Below, in pieces: positions 1-8,728 of a stretch of 64,000 nt of DNA. Position 1 is the first letter of the stretch, and every line of letters starts with the position of its first letter. The stretch is from an uncultured Muribaculaceae bacterium (GTDB lineage: Bacteria; Bacteroidota; Bacteroidia; Bacteroidales; Muribaculaceae). The notes under the pieces are model-generated. The model had not been told where the DNA came from and ran no database searches. It was given only the letters and a program-made list of their open reading frames with translations. Location: positions 124,001-188,000 of the forward strand of contig CAKUQQ010000002.1 in NCBI GenBank assembly GCA_934675575.1, read 5' to 3'. Position numbers and translations under genes: made by a program.

Positions 1-451
1 AGCCGCTCATATAGGTGCGAAATCTCAGTGTCAAATAACCGTCTTCACACACCGTTGACCAGTCATTCACTATCTCCACAGGGTCGTTGCCCACGGTTGC
101 GCTATCCACCTCCATTGCCTGAGCCATGCTCTTGGTGCGCACGGTGTCAATCCAGTTCACCCACACGTTGCGGGCTTTGTCGTTGGCAATTTCGCCCTTG
201 CCGGCGTCTCTGAAGTTGACAAACGCCCTCACCTCCTTGTTCAGAACATCGCCTTTCAGATTCACCGGATAGAGTAGCGTGCTGTCGTCGAGCTGAAACC
301 ATGTGTCACCGTCTATGTTCTTCATTGTCACTATAGCGTTGGGATATATGCGGCTATAATCGTTGTCGTCATCATCAAGACACGACTGCATTCCCACCGC
401 TACAAGCGCCACAGCCAAAATCATCAGAATTTTTCTTAATTTTGCGTTCAT
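1..451 (-). CDS. NigD-like lipoprotein, 3' end missing (cut by window edge)
   Basis: The gene starts at the ATG read leftward from 451 and runs off the left edge, leaving about 150 codons. The N-terminus is a lipoprotein signal: positive MNAKLRK, a hydrophobic core, then GMQSC with the lipid-carrying Cys at residue 24. The Cys is followed by LDDDDND, the acidic pattern that sends Bacteroidetes lipoproteins to the cell surface. The rest (a short beta-rich start, then VTMKNIDGDTWFQLDDST and a KGDVLNKEVRAFVNF segment) resembles the NigD-like family, whose function is unknown. It is transcribed away from the lipoprotein gene at 651. The family call rests on pattern memory; the lipoprotein call is firm. 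Confidence 0.65.
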   Translation of the reverse strand, partial: MNAKLRKILMILAVALVAVGMQSCLDDDDNDYSRIYPNAIVTMKNIDGDTWFQLDDSTLLYPVNLKGDVLNKEVRAFVNFRDAGKGEIANDKARNVWVNWIDTVRTKSMAQAMEVDSATVGNDPVEIVNDWSTVCEDGYLTLRFRTYMSG

Positions 452-583
452 AATGCAACTCCTTTTTTAATAAACTTACACTGATCAAATGCGCAAACGC
501 CAATAAACTTGCCTGACAAGATTAAATTAAAAAAAATTTTATGCCTCATGCAAGGTTTTTAATTATTCTGCATTTTATATATG

Positions 584-617
584 CAAATATATGGCGATGT
601 GATTTGAAATCGACAAA
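584..617 (-). promoter_or_regulatory. Bacteroidetes-type promoter for the NigD-like gene
   Basis: On the minus strand, TATATTTG (591 to 584) matches the minus-7 consensus TAnnTTTG exactly. A TTTG (617 to 614) lies 22 bp upstream as the minus-33 element. It would give a leader of about 125 nt before the ATG at 451. Confidence 0.4.
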
Positions 618-650
618 TTTTTACAAATTATATTTATCACAAAAGACAAA

Positions 651-1244
651 ATGAAAAAATTCAATCTGTTAATCAGCGCATTGGTTTTCTGCGCCGCAGC
701 ATTGAGCCTCAACTCTTGCATCAAAGACGACAACAAGACCAAAGACCTCACTCCCGAAGAAATAAGCACAGCGTTCAATTCAGTGAAGGGCAGCTACACC
801 GGCAAAGCCATCACTCGCATCTCAACTGGTGTGAACGACACCGTGCCCATCAGCTGGGACATTGATTGCGACTCGCTCATCACCATCAAGAACATTCCGG
901 CCAACATGCTGTCTTACCAAATCACCAACGACGAAATCAAGAAGGCCCTTGCCGACATGCCGCCGTTCGACCTCACTCTCAAAATCAAATTTGTGCGGAC
1001 CTCACCGGCCACATTCATCATCAATCCCAAAACTCCGGCATTCAAAATCAACTACGGAGGCAAGGAGCACCTGCTGCAAGTGGCTTTCTACATCGACAAC
1101 AACTACTCCTACGGGCAATACTACGTAGATGGCAAGTCGCTCATGATGCAGGTAATCGGTGCCGGAGCCTATATCGACGGAGAATACCAGAAAGGTCTCC
1201 TCGGCCAGGAAGTGCCATTCCTGTTCACCGGCAAGAAACAGTGA
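651..1244 (+). CDS. Small lipoprotein, possibly DUF4840 family
   Basis: A 197-residue secreted lipoprotein of unknown function. The signal peptide MKKFNLLISALVFCAAALSL leads to NSC with Cys23 as the lipidation site, followed by IKDDNKTKD, again an acidic surface-export pattern. The mature part opens with DLTPEEISTAFNSVKGSYTG, which recalls the Bacteroides DUF4840 lipoproteins. That family has no known activity, and the assignment is from memory. It is a single-gene unit: a divergent gene lies upstream and a strong terminator follows at 1294-1350. Confidence 0.7.
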   Translation: MKKFNLLISALVFCAAALSLNSCIKDDNKTKDLTPEEISTAFNSVKGSYTGKAITRISTGVNDTVPISWDIDCDSLITIKNIPANMLSYQITNDEIKKALADMPPFDLTLKIKFVRTSPATFIINPKTPAFKINYGGKEHLLQVAFYIDNNYSYGQYYVDGKSLMMQVIGAGAYIDGEYQKGLLGQEVPFLFTGKKQ

Positions 1245-1293
1245 CGCATTGCGCCGTGCGCGCGGCATAGCGCGCGTGCAAACCCATAATATC

Positions 1294-1350
1294 ACACCAG
1301 CTCCACCCACAGCACCATTGCTCGCGGAGCTGGTGTTCTTTTTCTCCTTT
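1294..1350 (+). terminator. Intrinsic terminator after the lipoprotein gene
   Basis: An 11-bp perfect stem, ACACCAGCTCC (1294-1304) with GGAGCTGGTGT (1326-1336), is followed by the T-rich tract TCTTTTTCTCCTTT. It ends the 651-1244 transcript before the phosphatase gene. Confidence 0.7.
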
Positions 1351-1466
1351 TTATGTGCCTCTTGCGCGTTGTGCCGGCTCTTTTTACCTTTTTGTAACAA
1401 AAAATGCTTACCTTTACCCAAGTTATAATCAAAATCAACGAAACCAATCAACAATATTTTAACTAC

Positions 1467-2954
1467 ATGAAAAAATTATCATTAGCACTGTTGCTACTTT
1501 GTGCTGCCATCACGGGCACTGCGCAAATCAACCGTCCGAAACTCGTTGTCGGCCTCATGGTTGACCAAATGCGTTGGGACTATCTCTATTACTATTACGA
1601 CTCGTTTGGCGAGGGCGGACTGAAACGCATCGTTGACACCGGCTTCAGCTTCGAGGACACAAAAATCAACTACATTCCCACCATCACCGCTGTTGGCCAC
1701 TCAAGCGTTTACACCGGCTCCGTTCCGGCACTCCACGGCATTGCAGGCAATGGTTTCGCAGTTGACAACAAGCAAGTATATTGCTGCGCCGACGACGACG
1801 TTAAGCCCATAGGCACCACAAGCAGTGCCGGCAAGATGTCGCCACACTACCTGGTGGCTTCTACCATAGGCGACGAGCTGAAACTTGCCACAGACTTCAA
1901 GGCCAAGGTCATTGGCGTGGCCATGAAAGACCGTGCCGCCATTCTCCCTGCCGGACACAGTGCCGATGCTGCCTACTGGTATGATAACTCCGTTGGCCAC
2001 TTCGTGACAAGCTCGTTCTACATGGACAAATTCCCTGCTTGGGTCGAGAAATTCAATGCTGCCAACGCCACCACTCCTGGCAAAGACGTGAAGAGCACCC
2101 CCGACGGCGTAACCCTAACATTCAAGATGGCGCAAGCCGCCATTGAAAACGAGAACCTCGGTGCCGACAACATCACCGACCTGCTCGCCATCAGCATTTC
2201 TTCCACCGACATCATCAGCCATGCCACCGGCACTCGCGGCAAGGAGAACAAAGAGGTGTTCATGCGCCTCGACCACGACCTTGCACAATTCCTCGCCTAC
2301 CTCGACAAGAAAATCGGCAAGGACAACTATCTCCTCTTCCTCACTGCCGACCACGGAGGCATACACAACCCCAACTACACCCTTTCTCATCGCATTCCTT
2401 CTGGTGGCTGCGACCAGGCTGGCATAGGCAAGGCTCTCAACGCACACCTTCAAAAGGCATTCAACTCGCAAGCCAACATGGTGGTGGGCATAGCCGACTC
2501 TCGTCTGTACCTCAACCACCCCGAAATTGAGAAAGCCGGACTCAACCTGCAAGCAATCAAGGACACTGCCGTCAACTTCCTGCGCCGCGACAAAGAGATA
2601 GCCTTTGCCGTTGACTACGAGAAAGCCTACGTAACAAGCGTTCCTGCTCCTATCCGCGAGCAGATTGTCAATGGCTATAACAACAAGCGCAGCGGCGACA
2701 TCGTGCTCATCAATTATCCGCGCGTTTTGCCTTATGCCATCAATGCCGACTACCGCGGCACATCTCACGGCTCTTGGGTCCCCGACGACGCACGCATTCC
2801 GTTCGTTCTCATGGGCTGGAATGTGGGGCACGGCAGCTGCAATGCACCCACACGCATCGTTGATATTGCCCCCACAGTGTGCTCCATGCTCCACATACAG
2901 ATGCCCGACGCTTGCATCGGCAACTCTGTGCTCGACAAAGTGACAAAAAAATAA
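1467..2954 (+). CDS. pafA: PafA-type alkaline phosphatase (phosphate-monoester hydrolase)
   Basis: A 495-residue secreted phosphomonoesterase of the alkaline phosphatase superfamily. The signal peptide is MKKLSLALLLLCAAITGTAQ. The first metal Asp is in MVDQ (D33). The nucleophile is the Thr of TITAVGH (T74), with the PafA-typical Asn in GIAGN (N95) and the paired Lys and Arg in MKDRAAILPAG. The second metal sites are LTADHGG and TSHGSW. The Asn plus Lys/Arg set separates PafA from nucleotide pyrophosphatases. The ATG at 1467 begins the signal peptide, so a longer upstream reading frame is not used. A weak promoter (TTTG at 1391, TACCTTTA at 1409) has poor spacing. The enzyme probably releases phosphate in the periplasm. 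Confidence 0.85.
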   Translation: MKKLSLALLLLCAAITGTAQINRPKLVVGLMVDQMRWDYLYYYYDSFGEGGLKRIVDTGFSFEDTKINYIPTITAVGHSSVYTGSVPALHGIAGNGFAVDNKQVYCCADDDVKPIGTTSSAGKMSPHYLVASTIGDELKLATDFKAKVIGVAMKDRAAILPAGHSADAAYWYDNSVGHFVTSSFYMDKFPAWVEKFNAANATTPGKDVKSTPDGVTLTFKMAQAAIENENLGADNITDLLAISISSTDIISHATGTRGKENKEVFMRLDHDLAQFLAYLDKKIGKDNYLLFLTADHGGIHNPNYTLSHRIPSGGCDQAGIGKALNAHLQKAFNSQANMVVGIADSRLYLNHPEIEKAGLNLQAIKDTAVNFLRRDKEIAFAVDYEKAYVTSVPAPIREQIVNGYNNKRSGDIVLINYPRVLPYAINADYRGTSHGSWVPDDARIPFVLMGWNVGHGSCNAPTRIVDIAPTVCSMLHIQMPDACIGNSVLDKVTKK

Positions 2955-2962
2955 TTGCATTT

Positions 2963-3017
2963 TCTGCCCGAAATCCGTAATTTTACGCCCAAAGTAAAAA
3001 AGGTTTTTACGGGCAGA
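2963..3017. repeat. Long-loop inverted repeat after pafA
   Basis: TCTGCCCG (2963-2970) and CGGGCAGA (3010-3017) form an 8-bp perfect stem around a 39-nt AT-rich loop. It lies between the pafA stop and the stronger hairpin at 3041. It may stabilise the 3' end of the message, but no function is evident. Confidence 0.4.
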
Positions 3018-3040
3018 GACTGTTCTGAAATTTTCATAGT

Positions 3041-3093
3041 GCGAGACCGTCTCCCTACCTTTTCCGTAGAGCGACGGTCTTGCAGTTTTTTTT
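3041..3093 (+). terminator. Intrinsic terminator after pafA
   Basis: GCGAGACCGTC (3041-3051) pairs with GACGGTCTTGC (3073-3083) through 11 bp with one G-T wobble. A run of eight T (3086-3093) follows. It separates pafA from the peptidase gene at 3158. Confidence 0.75.
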
Positions 3094-3157
3094 AATAACA
3101 AGTTTCACTGCACAGTCTCGCCGCACACTCAAACAAAAAAAACACATATTTTTCACT

Positions 3158-4558
3158 ATGTTCAGCAAAGAAACCTACATCAACCGCCGCGCTGAGCTGA
3201 AGAAGCTCGTGAAAAGCGGCATCATATTGCTTTTTGGCAACAACGAAGCCCCTAACAATTACCCCTCAAACGCCTACTACCCCTTCCGTCAAGACTCCGC
3301 ATTCCTCTACTATTTCGGACAAAACCGCGACGGTCTTGTGGGCGTAATCGACGTTGACAACGACAAGGAGACTCTCATAGGCGACGACATCGCCCTCGAC
3401 GACATCGTGTGGTATGGCTCGGTGGACAGCGTGGCCACCATGGCAGAGCAAGTGGGCGTGGCACACAGTGCGCCCATGTCGGCGCTCAAGCAGTTGTGTG
3501 ACCTCGCCAAGCAAGGCAACCGTCGCATTCATTTCCTGCCGCCCTACCGCTTCGACACCAAGATTCTTATCCACGACCTGCTCAACATCAACCCAAGCCA
3601 GCAGGCGCACCTTGCTTCACTGCCACTTATCATGGCTGTGGTCAAGATGCGCTCCGTGAAGTCGCCGCTTGAGATAGCCGAAATCGAGAAAGCCTGTGCC
3701 ATAGGCTACAAGATGCACACCACTGCCATGCGCCTCACCAAGCCTGGCGTAACCGAGAAATTCGTTGGCGGACAAGTTGACGGCATAGCCCACTCCTATG
3801 GCGCGCAAGTCAGCTTCGCCACCATCTTCTCGCAGCATGGCGAAATCATGCACGGCAACCCCTCTATGGCAGTTCTTGAGTCAGGCCGACTTGCCTTGTG
3901 CGACGCCGGAGCAGAAACTCTTGAAAACTATTGCAGCGACAACACGCGCACCTATCCCGTCAGCGGCAAGTTCACCCAGCGCCAGCTCGACATCTACACC
4001 ATAGTTGAGCAGTGCCACGACCTCGTGCTGCAGCTTGCCAAGCCTGGTGTGCGCTACTGGGACGTGCACTTCGCCGTGTGCCGCCACATGACCGAGTGCC
4101 TCAAGCAGCTCGGCCTCATGAAGGGCGACACCGACGCTGCCCTCGCAGCCGGAGCACACGCCATGTTCCTGCCTCACGGCCTCGGACACATGATGGGCAT
4201 GGACGTACACGACATGGAAGGACTCGGACAAATATACGTTGGTTTCGACGACCAAACGCGCCCCAACCTTGAGCAGTTCGGCACCAACTGTCTGCGCATG
4301 GGTCGCACCCTGCAAGAAGGCTTTGTGGTGACCGACGAGCCGGGCATATATTTCATTCCTGCGCTTATCGACGACTGGAAGGCTTCTGGGCACTGCGCCG
4401 AGTTCATCAACTTCGACCTGCTCGAAACCTACAAGGACTTCGGCGGCATACGCATTGAAGACGATGTACTCATCACTGCCGACGGCTGCCGCTTCCTTGG
4501 CAAGGAGCGCATACCCTATCACCCTGCCGATGTGGAAGACTTCATGAAGGACAACTAA
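3158..4558 (+). CDS. pepP: Xaa-Pro aminopeptidase (M24B family)
   Basis: A 466-residue cytosolic metallo-aminopeptidase that removes an N-terminal residue linked to proline. An aminopeptidase-P N-terminal domain covers the first third (NAYYPFRQDSAFLYYFG). The pita-bread catalytic domain follows with the metal ligands in order: Asp in CDAGAE, Asp in SDNTRTYP, His in HGLGHMMGMDVHD, Glu in VTDEPGIYF and Glu in GGIRIEDDVL. The length is normal for PepP. The ATG at 3158 starts just before FSKETYINRRAEL, the usual N-terminus. The longer upstream frame would overlap the pafA terminator. The gene stands alone between two terminators. Confidence 0.92.
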   Translation: MFSKETYINRRAELKKLVKSGIILLFGNNEAPNNYPSNAYYPFRQDSAFLYYFGQNRDGLVGVIDVDNDKETLIGDDIALDDIVWYGSVDSVATMAEQVGVAHSAPMSALKQLCDLAKQGNRRIHFLPPYRFDTKILIHDLLNINPSQQAHLASLPLIMAVVKMRSVKSPLEIAEIEKACAIGYKMHTTAMRLTKPGVTEKFVGGQVDGIAHSYGAQVSFATIFSQHGEIMHGNPSMAVLESGRLALCDAGAETLENYCSDNTRTYPVSGKFTQRQLDIYTIVEQCHDLVLQLAKPGVRYWDVHFAVCRHMTECLKQLGLMKGDTDAALAAGAHAMFLPHGLGHMMGMDVHDMEGLGQIYVGFDDQTRPNLEQFGTNCLRMGRTLQEGFVVTDEPGIYFIPALIDDWKASGHCAEFINFDLLETYKDFGGIRIEDDVLITADGCRFLGKERIPYHPADVEDFMKDN

Positions 4559-4606
4559 ATTCTCCCCCATTAATAAAGAAAGACTTAATTTTAAAACAGA
4601 TACTGT

Positions 4607-4638
4607 CAGGCGTGCCACTTCACACAGCGGTGCGCCTG
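4607..4638 (+). terminator. Stem-loop after pepP
   Basis: CAGGCGTGCC (4607-4616) pairs with GGTGCGCCTG (4629-4638) with two G-T wobbles. The tail, CATCTTTATG, is only weakly T-rich. It is a likely terminator or processing hairpin at the 3' end of the pepP message. Confidence 0.45.
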
Positions 4639-4658
4639 CATCTTTATGCCCCCACACG

Positions 4659-4686
4659 CCCCATATCCCTAATTATGGGGATTTTT
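4659..4686 (+). terminator. Second stem-loop after pepP
   Basis: CCCCATA (4659-4665) and TATGGGG (4674-4680) form a 7-bp stem with an 8-nt loop. ATTTTTAC follows, a plausible short intrinsic terminator between pepP and feoAB. Confidence 0.5.
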
Positions 4687-4692
4687 ACAGGC

Positions 4693-4718
4693 AAATATCA
4701 CCACTAATAGTGATATTT
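4693..4718. promoter_or_regulatory. Palindrome upstream of feoAB, possible operator
   Basis: AAATATCAC (4693-4701) and GTGATATTT (4710-4718) are perfect 9-bp inverted arms around CACTAATA. The element sits about 45 bp upstream of the feoAB minus-7 box. It is AT-rich and symmetric, as repressor sites are, but could equally be a hairpin from the pepP side. It is not a recognisable canonical Fur box. Confidence 0.4.
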
Positions 4719-4746
4719 TTGGTTTTAGCACCACTTTTGCAACTCA

Positions 4747-4772
4747 TTTGCAGTTCTTTTGCTGTAATTTTG
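4747..4772 (+). promoter_or_regulatory. Promoter of feoAB
   Basis: TAATTTTG (4765-4772) is an exact minus-7 box. TTTG at 4747-4750 is only 14 bp away and another at 4736-4739 is 25 bp away, so the minus-33 assignment is uncertain. The leader to the ATG at 4837 would be about 57 nt. Confidence 0.5.
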
Positions 4773-4836
4773 CATAAACAAACCCAAAAGAAGCCTGCAC
4801 AAAGGCAAAATTTGGGATAAACCTAATGTTGGCACA

Positions 4837-7398
4837 ATGAAGTTATCCGAGCTTAAAACAGGGGAGAAAGGCGTCATCGTCAAGGTAACAGGCCATGGCG
4901 GCTTCCGCAAGCGCATAGTGGAAATGGGATTTATCAAGGGCAAAGTGGTGGAAGTGCTGCTCAACGCTCCGCTCAAAGACCCTGTGAAATATAAGATAAT
5001 GAACTATGAGGTGTCGCTCCGCCACAGCGAAGCCGACATGATTGAAGTGCTGTCTATGAGCGAAGCTGCAAAAATAGAGCGCGAAAATGCCGCACAGCCA
5101 GGCACTCTGGTAGAAAGCAGCGATGCCGACGAGCAGCCGCTTTCAAACCAGCAACTTCACGATGCCGCCATCAAAAAACGCCGCACCATCAACGTGGCTC
5201 TCGTGGGCAATCCCAACTGCGGCAAGACGTCGCTCTTCAACTTCGCCTCTGGAGCACACGAGCGCGTGGGCAACTACTCCGGTGTCACAGTCGATGCCAA
5301 AGAAGGACACGCCGAGTTTGAAGGCTACCACTTCAACCTCGTTGACCTCCCCGGCACCTACAGCCTCTCGGCCTATTCGCCCGAAGAGCTGTATGTGCGC
5401 AAGCAACTGGTGGAAAAGACACCCGATGTGGTCATCAATGTCATCGACACCAGCAACCTTGAGCGCAACCTCTATCTCACCACCGAGCTAATCGACATGC
5501 ACCTGCGCATGGTGTGCGCCCTCAACATGTTCGACGAAACCGAAAAGCGCGGTGACAACGTTGACTACAACAAGCTCGGCCAGCTCTTCGGCGTGCCCAT
5601 GGTGCCCACCGTGTTCAAGAGCGGCAAAGGTGTGGAAATGCTGTTTCACATCATAATCAACATCTACGAGGGTGTTGACTATCTCGACGACAAAGGCAAC
5701 CTCAACCCCGAAGTTGCCGCCGACATAGCCAACTGGCACAAACAGTTTGCCACCGACACCGACACGGCGCACCCCGAAGACTTTGCCGCCGGCGACCGCC
5801 CCAAGGGCAATGTGTATCGCCACATTCACATCAACCACGGCAAATATGTGGAAGAGGGAATCTCTGCCGTGCAGCAGGTCATCAAGCAACAGGAGTCGCT
5901 GCGTGAGCGTTACTCCACGCGCTACCTTGCCATCAAGATGCTTGAAAACGACAAAGACGTGCAACACATCATCGACACCCTGCCAGGAGCCAAGACCATC
6001 GACGACGCTCGCGATGCCGCTGCCGCCAAAATCAAGGAGGAGACGCAGCAAGACAGCGAGACCGCCATTATGGACGCAAAATATGGCTTCATTCACGGCG
6101 CGCTCCAAGAGGCGCAATACTCCACCGGCAACAAGCGCGACACCTATCAGACCACGCATATCATCGACCGCATAATCACCAACCGTTACGTTGGTTTCCC
6201 CATATTCATCATCATTTTGTTTGTGATGTTCGAGGCCACATTTGTCATTGGCCAGTATCCCATGGACTGGATTGACAGCGGCGTGTCATGGCTTGCGCAG
6301 ACCGTGGGACACTTGCTTCCGCCTGGCCCGGTGCGCGACCTCATTGCCGACGGCATCATAGCCGGTGTGGGAGCCGTGGTGGTGTTCTTGCCGCAAATCC
6401 TGATTCTTTATTTCTTCATAGCCCTCATGGAGGACAGCGGCTACATGGCTCGCGCCGCCTTCATCATGGATAAGATGATGCACAAAATGGGACTGCACGG
6501 CAAGTCGTTCATTCCGCTCATCATGGGCTTTGGTTGCAACGTGCCGGCAGTCATGTCCACACGCACCATCGAGAGCCACCGCAGCCGCCTAATAACCATG
6601 CTCATTCTGCCATTCATGAGCTGTTCTGCGCGCTGGCCCATCTACATTATGATTACATGCACATTCTTCGCTCTGAAATATCAGTCGCTTGTCATTCTGA
6701 GCCTTTATGCCATAGGCATCATCATGGCAATAATTGCCGGAGGCTTGTTCAGCCGCTTCGTGTTCAAGGGCGAGGACACTCCGTTTGTCATGGAGTTGCC
6801 GCCCTACCGCTTCCCCACAGCCAAGGCCATAGCGCGTCACACTTGGGAGCGCGGCAAGCAATATCTGCACAAAATGGGCACTACAATCCTTGTGGCAAGC
6901 ATCATTGTGTGGGCGCTTGGCTATTTTCCGCACAACGACAAGCTCAGCCATGCCGAGCAGCTTGAGCAGAGCTACATAGGCCGCATTGGCAAAACCGTGG
7001 AGCCTGTGTTCAAGGCACAGGGCTTCGACTGGAAACTCGACGTTGGTCTCATAGCCGGCGTTGGAGCCAAAGAGATTGTAGCCTCTACCATAGGCGTAAT
7101 CTACACCGACAACGAAGACATCACTGCCGACGACGACAGCAGCGATTCCGCTGGCAACGCTTCAAGCGAGAAATACACACGCCTGCATGCGCAAATGACA
7201 GCCGACGGCATAACGCCCCTTGTTGCTTATTGTTTCTTGCTGTTTGTGCTTCTCTACTTCCCTTGCATAGCCACTGTTGCGGCAATCAAGGGAGAAACAG
7301 GCTCTTGGCGGTGGGCTCTGTTTGCCGCTGGCTACACCACGCTATTGGCTTGGATTGTTTCAGCCGTTGTTTATCAAATCGGCTGTCTCATCGGATAG
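4837..7398 (+). CDS. feoB: FeoA-FeoB fusion, ferrous iron transporter
   Basis: An 853-residue inner-membrane Fe(II) importer. Residues 1-75 are a FeoA SH3-like domain (RIVEMGFIKGKVVEV). A FeoB G domain follows, with G1 GNPNCGKT (124-131), the G2 Thr in SGVTVD (T151), G3 DLPG (170-173) and G4 NMFD (230-233). An unusually long charged linker of roughly 150 residues precedes the membrane part. That part carries the two Gate-type motifs, seen as MGFGCNVPAVMSTR and MSCSARWPIYIM. The last third holds the remaining membrane helices, including GVGAKEIVASTIG. Fusion of FeoA to FeoB is common in Bacteroidetes. The suf operon for Fe-S assembly lies 5 kb downstream. Confidence 0.95.
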   Translation: MKLSELKTGEKGVIVKVTGHGGFRKRIVEMGFIKGKVVEVLLNAPLKDPVKYKIMNYEVSLRHSEADMIEVLSMSEAAKIERENAAQPGTLVESSDADEQPLSNQQLHDAAIKKRRTINVALVGNPNCGKTSLFNFASGAHERVGNYSGVTVDAKEGHAEFEGYHFNLVDLPGTYSLSAYSPEELYVRKQLVEKTPDVVINVIDTSNLERNLYLTTELIDMHLRMVCALNMFDETEKRGDNVDYNKLGQLFGVPMVPTVFKSGKGVEMLFHIIINIYEGVDYLDDKGNLNPEVAADIANWHKQFATDTDTAHPEDFAAGDRPKGNVYRHIHINHGKYVEEGISAVQQVIKQQESLRERYSTRYLAIKMLENDKDVQHIIDTLPGAKTIDDARDAAAAKIKEETQQDSETAIMDAKYGFIHGALQEAQYSTGNKRDTYQTTHIIDRIITNRYVGFPIFIIILFVMFEATFVIGQYPMDWIDSGVSWLAQTVGHLLPPGPVRDLIADGIIAGVGAVVVFLPQILILYFFIALMEDSGYMARAAFIMDKMMHKMGLHGKSFIPLIMGFGCNVPAVMSTRTIESHRSRLITMLILPFMSCSARWPIYIMITCTFFALKYQSLVILSLYAIGIIMAIIAGGLFSRFVFKGEDTPFVMELPPYRFPTAKAIARHTWERGKQYLHKMGTTILVASIIVWALGYFPHNDKLSHAEQLEQSYIGRIGKTVEPVFKAQGFDWKLDVGLIAGVGAKEIVASTIGVIYTDNEDITADDDSSDSAGNASSEKYTRLHAQMTADGITPLVAYCFLLFVLLYFPCIATVAAIKGETGSWRWALFAAGYTTLLAWIVSAVVYQIGCLIG

Positions 7399-7539
7399 CT
7401 TAGCTTGCATGTGATTTTGCAGTATTATAAGGCAATACGCACAAATGCTAGTAGGTTCGTTTATTCACAACTCCAACCTATCAGCATCTACATAACCGCC
7501 TGACAGCCGGCTCGCCTGCGCCATCTCGGATTTTTTCAC

Positions 7540-7547
7540 TACCTTTG
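7540..7547 (+). promoter_or_regulatory. Minus-7 box of the first LD-carboxypeptidase gene
   Basis: TACCTTTG (7540-7547) matches TAnnTTTG exactly, about 72 bp before the ATG at 7620. No TTTG is found at the usual minus-33 distance. Confidence 0.45.
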
Positions 7548-7619
7548 TGACGAGTTTAGCTCCAGTCCGTTTTCTTGCTCCACAAGGACTGCTCTTAATC
7601 AAAATTTTTCGTCACGACA

Positions 7620-8624
7620 ATGAAACACGTCACATTGCCATTGCTCTTGCTAATGGCTCTCTATATTTTTGCATCGACAGCAGCCGGCATCAAAGCCCCT
7701 GCATTTCTCAAACCAGGCGACAAGATTGCCATAGTCTCACCGGCAAGCCCCATTTCAAGCAGGGGTGCCGACACCACCTATGCCGTGCTCCAGCGCTGGG
7801 GCTTCACCCCCATTATGGGAGCCAACATCTGCAACCACTATCACGGATTTGCCGGCACAGTAGATGAGCGCAAGGCCGACCTCGTGAAAGCCCTCACCGA
7901 CACCACCGTCAAGGCCATTTTCTGCACACGCGGCGGCTATGGCTCGCTCCAGATACTCAACAAGACCAACCTACAGCTGTTTCGCAACCACCCCAAGTGG
8001 ATTATCGGTTACAGCGACATCACTGCACTCCATAGTGCCGAGGTGCGAGCCGGCAACATGAGCCTGCACGCCAACATGGCAGGCTGGCTTCTCGAAGAGG
8101 GCGGCACCGACACACTCAGCACCATTCTGCGAAATGCCCTCATGGGGCAGCTTCCGGCCTACAAGGTGGAAGGCAGCCGCTACAACAATCCCGGCAAAGC
8201 CTCTGGCATTCTCGTGGGCGGCAACCTCACCGTGTTCAACAATCTTGCCGGTACACCCTACGACTTCCTCGACCCCACCTTTATGCGCGACCACGACTTC
8301 ATCTTGTTTTTTGAAGACGTGCATGAAAACTTCACTCACGTTGACCGCATGATTCATCAGCTTCAAGCTCGCGGAGTGCTGTCACGGCTAAAGGGCATAA
8401 TAGTGGGCAAATTCAAGGACTATCGCCGCGAAGACGGCTACACCAGCATGCACGACATGCTCTACGACTACCTGAAGGACTACAAAATACCCATCTGCTA
8501 CGATTTCCCAACGGGTCATTTTGAGCGCACTAATTATCCCATGATTGAGGGGTGTCCTGTCACGCTCGATGTTCAGGCCGACAGCGTTGCACTCACATTC
8601 CACCTCCCCACCACCAATCCATAA
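7620..8624 (+). CDS. LD-carboxypeptidase (S66 family), copy 1
   Basis: A 334-residue exported serine peptidase. The family cleaves the L,D-bond of murein tetrapeptides (LdcA) or related amide bonds (MccF). A signal peptide covers about residues 1-22. The N-terminal domain carries KPGDKIAIVSPASP and the nucleophile elbow GYSDITALH (S132). The other triad members are E232 in LFFEDVHE and H300 in FPTGHFE. The periplasmic location suits peptidoglycan recycling. The neighbour at 8729 is a co-linear paralogue with triad residues at the same positions, so this is a tandem duplication. A cytoplasmic E. coli-type LdcA has no signal peptide, so the substrate could differ. Confidence 0.85.
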   Translation: MKHVTLPLLLLMALYIFASTAAGIKAPAFLKPGDKIAIVSPASPISSRGADTTYAVLQRWGFTPIMGANICNHYHGFAGTVDERKADLVKALTDTTVKAIFCTRGGYGSLQILNKTNLQLFRNHPKWIIGYSDITALHSAEVRAGNMSLHANMAGWLLEEGGTDTLSTILRNALMGQLPAYKVEGSRYNNPGKASGILVGGNLTVFNNLAGTPYDFLDPTFMRDHDFILFFEDVHENFTHVDRMIHQLQARGVLSRLKGIIVGKFKDYRREDGYTSMHDMLYDYLKDYKIPICYDFPTGHFERTNYPMIEGCPVTLDVQADSVALTFHLPTTNP

Positions 8625-8690
8625 CCATTTTTCCAGCATTTTCCAGCGCAATATCTGTGCATAATTTCGTGTTCTGCACACCTTTTGCAC

Positions 8691-8698
8691 TATCTTTG
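8691..8698 (+). promoter_or_regulatory. Minus-7 box of the second LD-carboxypeptidase gene
   Basis: TATCTTTG (8691-8698) is an exact TAnnTTTG, 30 bp before the ATG at 8729. The second paralogue therefore appears to have its own promoter. A minus-33 TTTG is not obvious. Confidence 0.5.
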
Positions 8699-8728
8699 CA
8701 CTAACATCTTAATAAAAACCTAAATTTT

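Noticed and set aside
2115-3101. Long leftward frame (328 codons) covering pafA's second half
   Set aside because: It is a shadow of pafA codon bias; residues are Val/Ala/His-rich with no domain, and it crosses the terminator.
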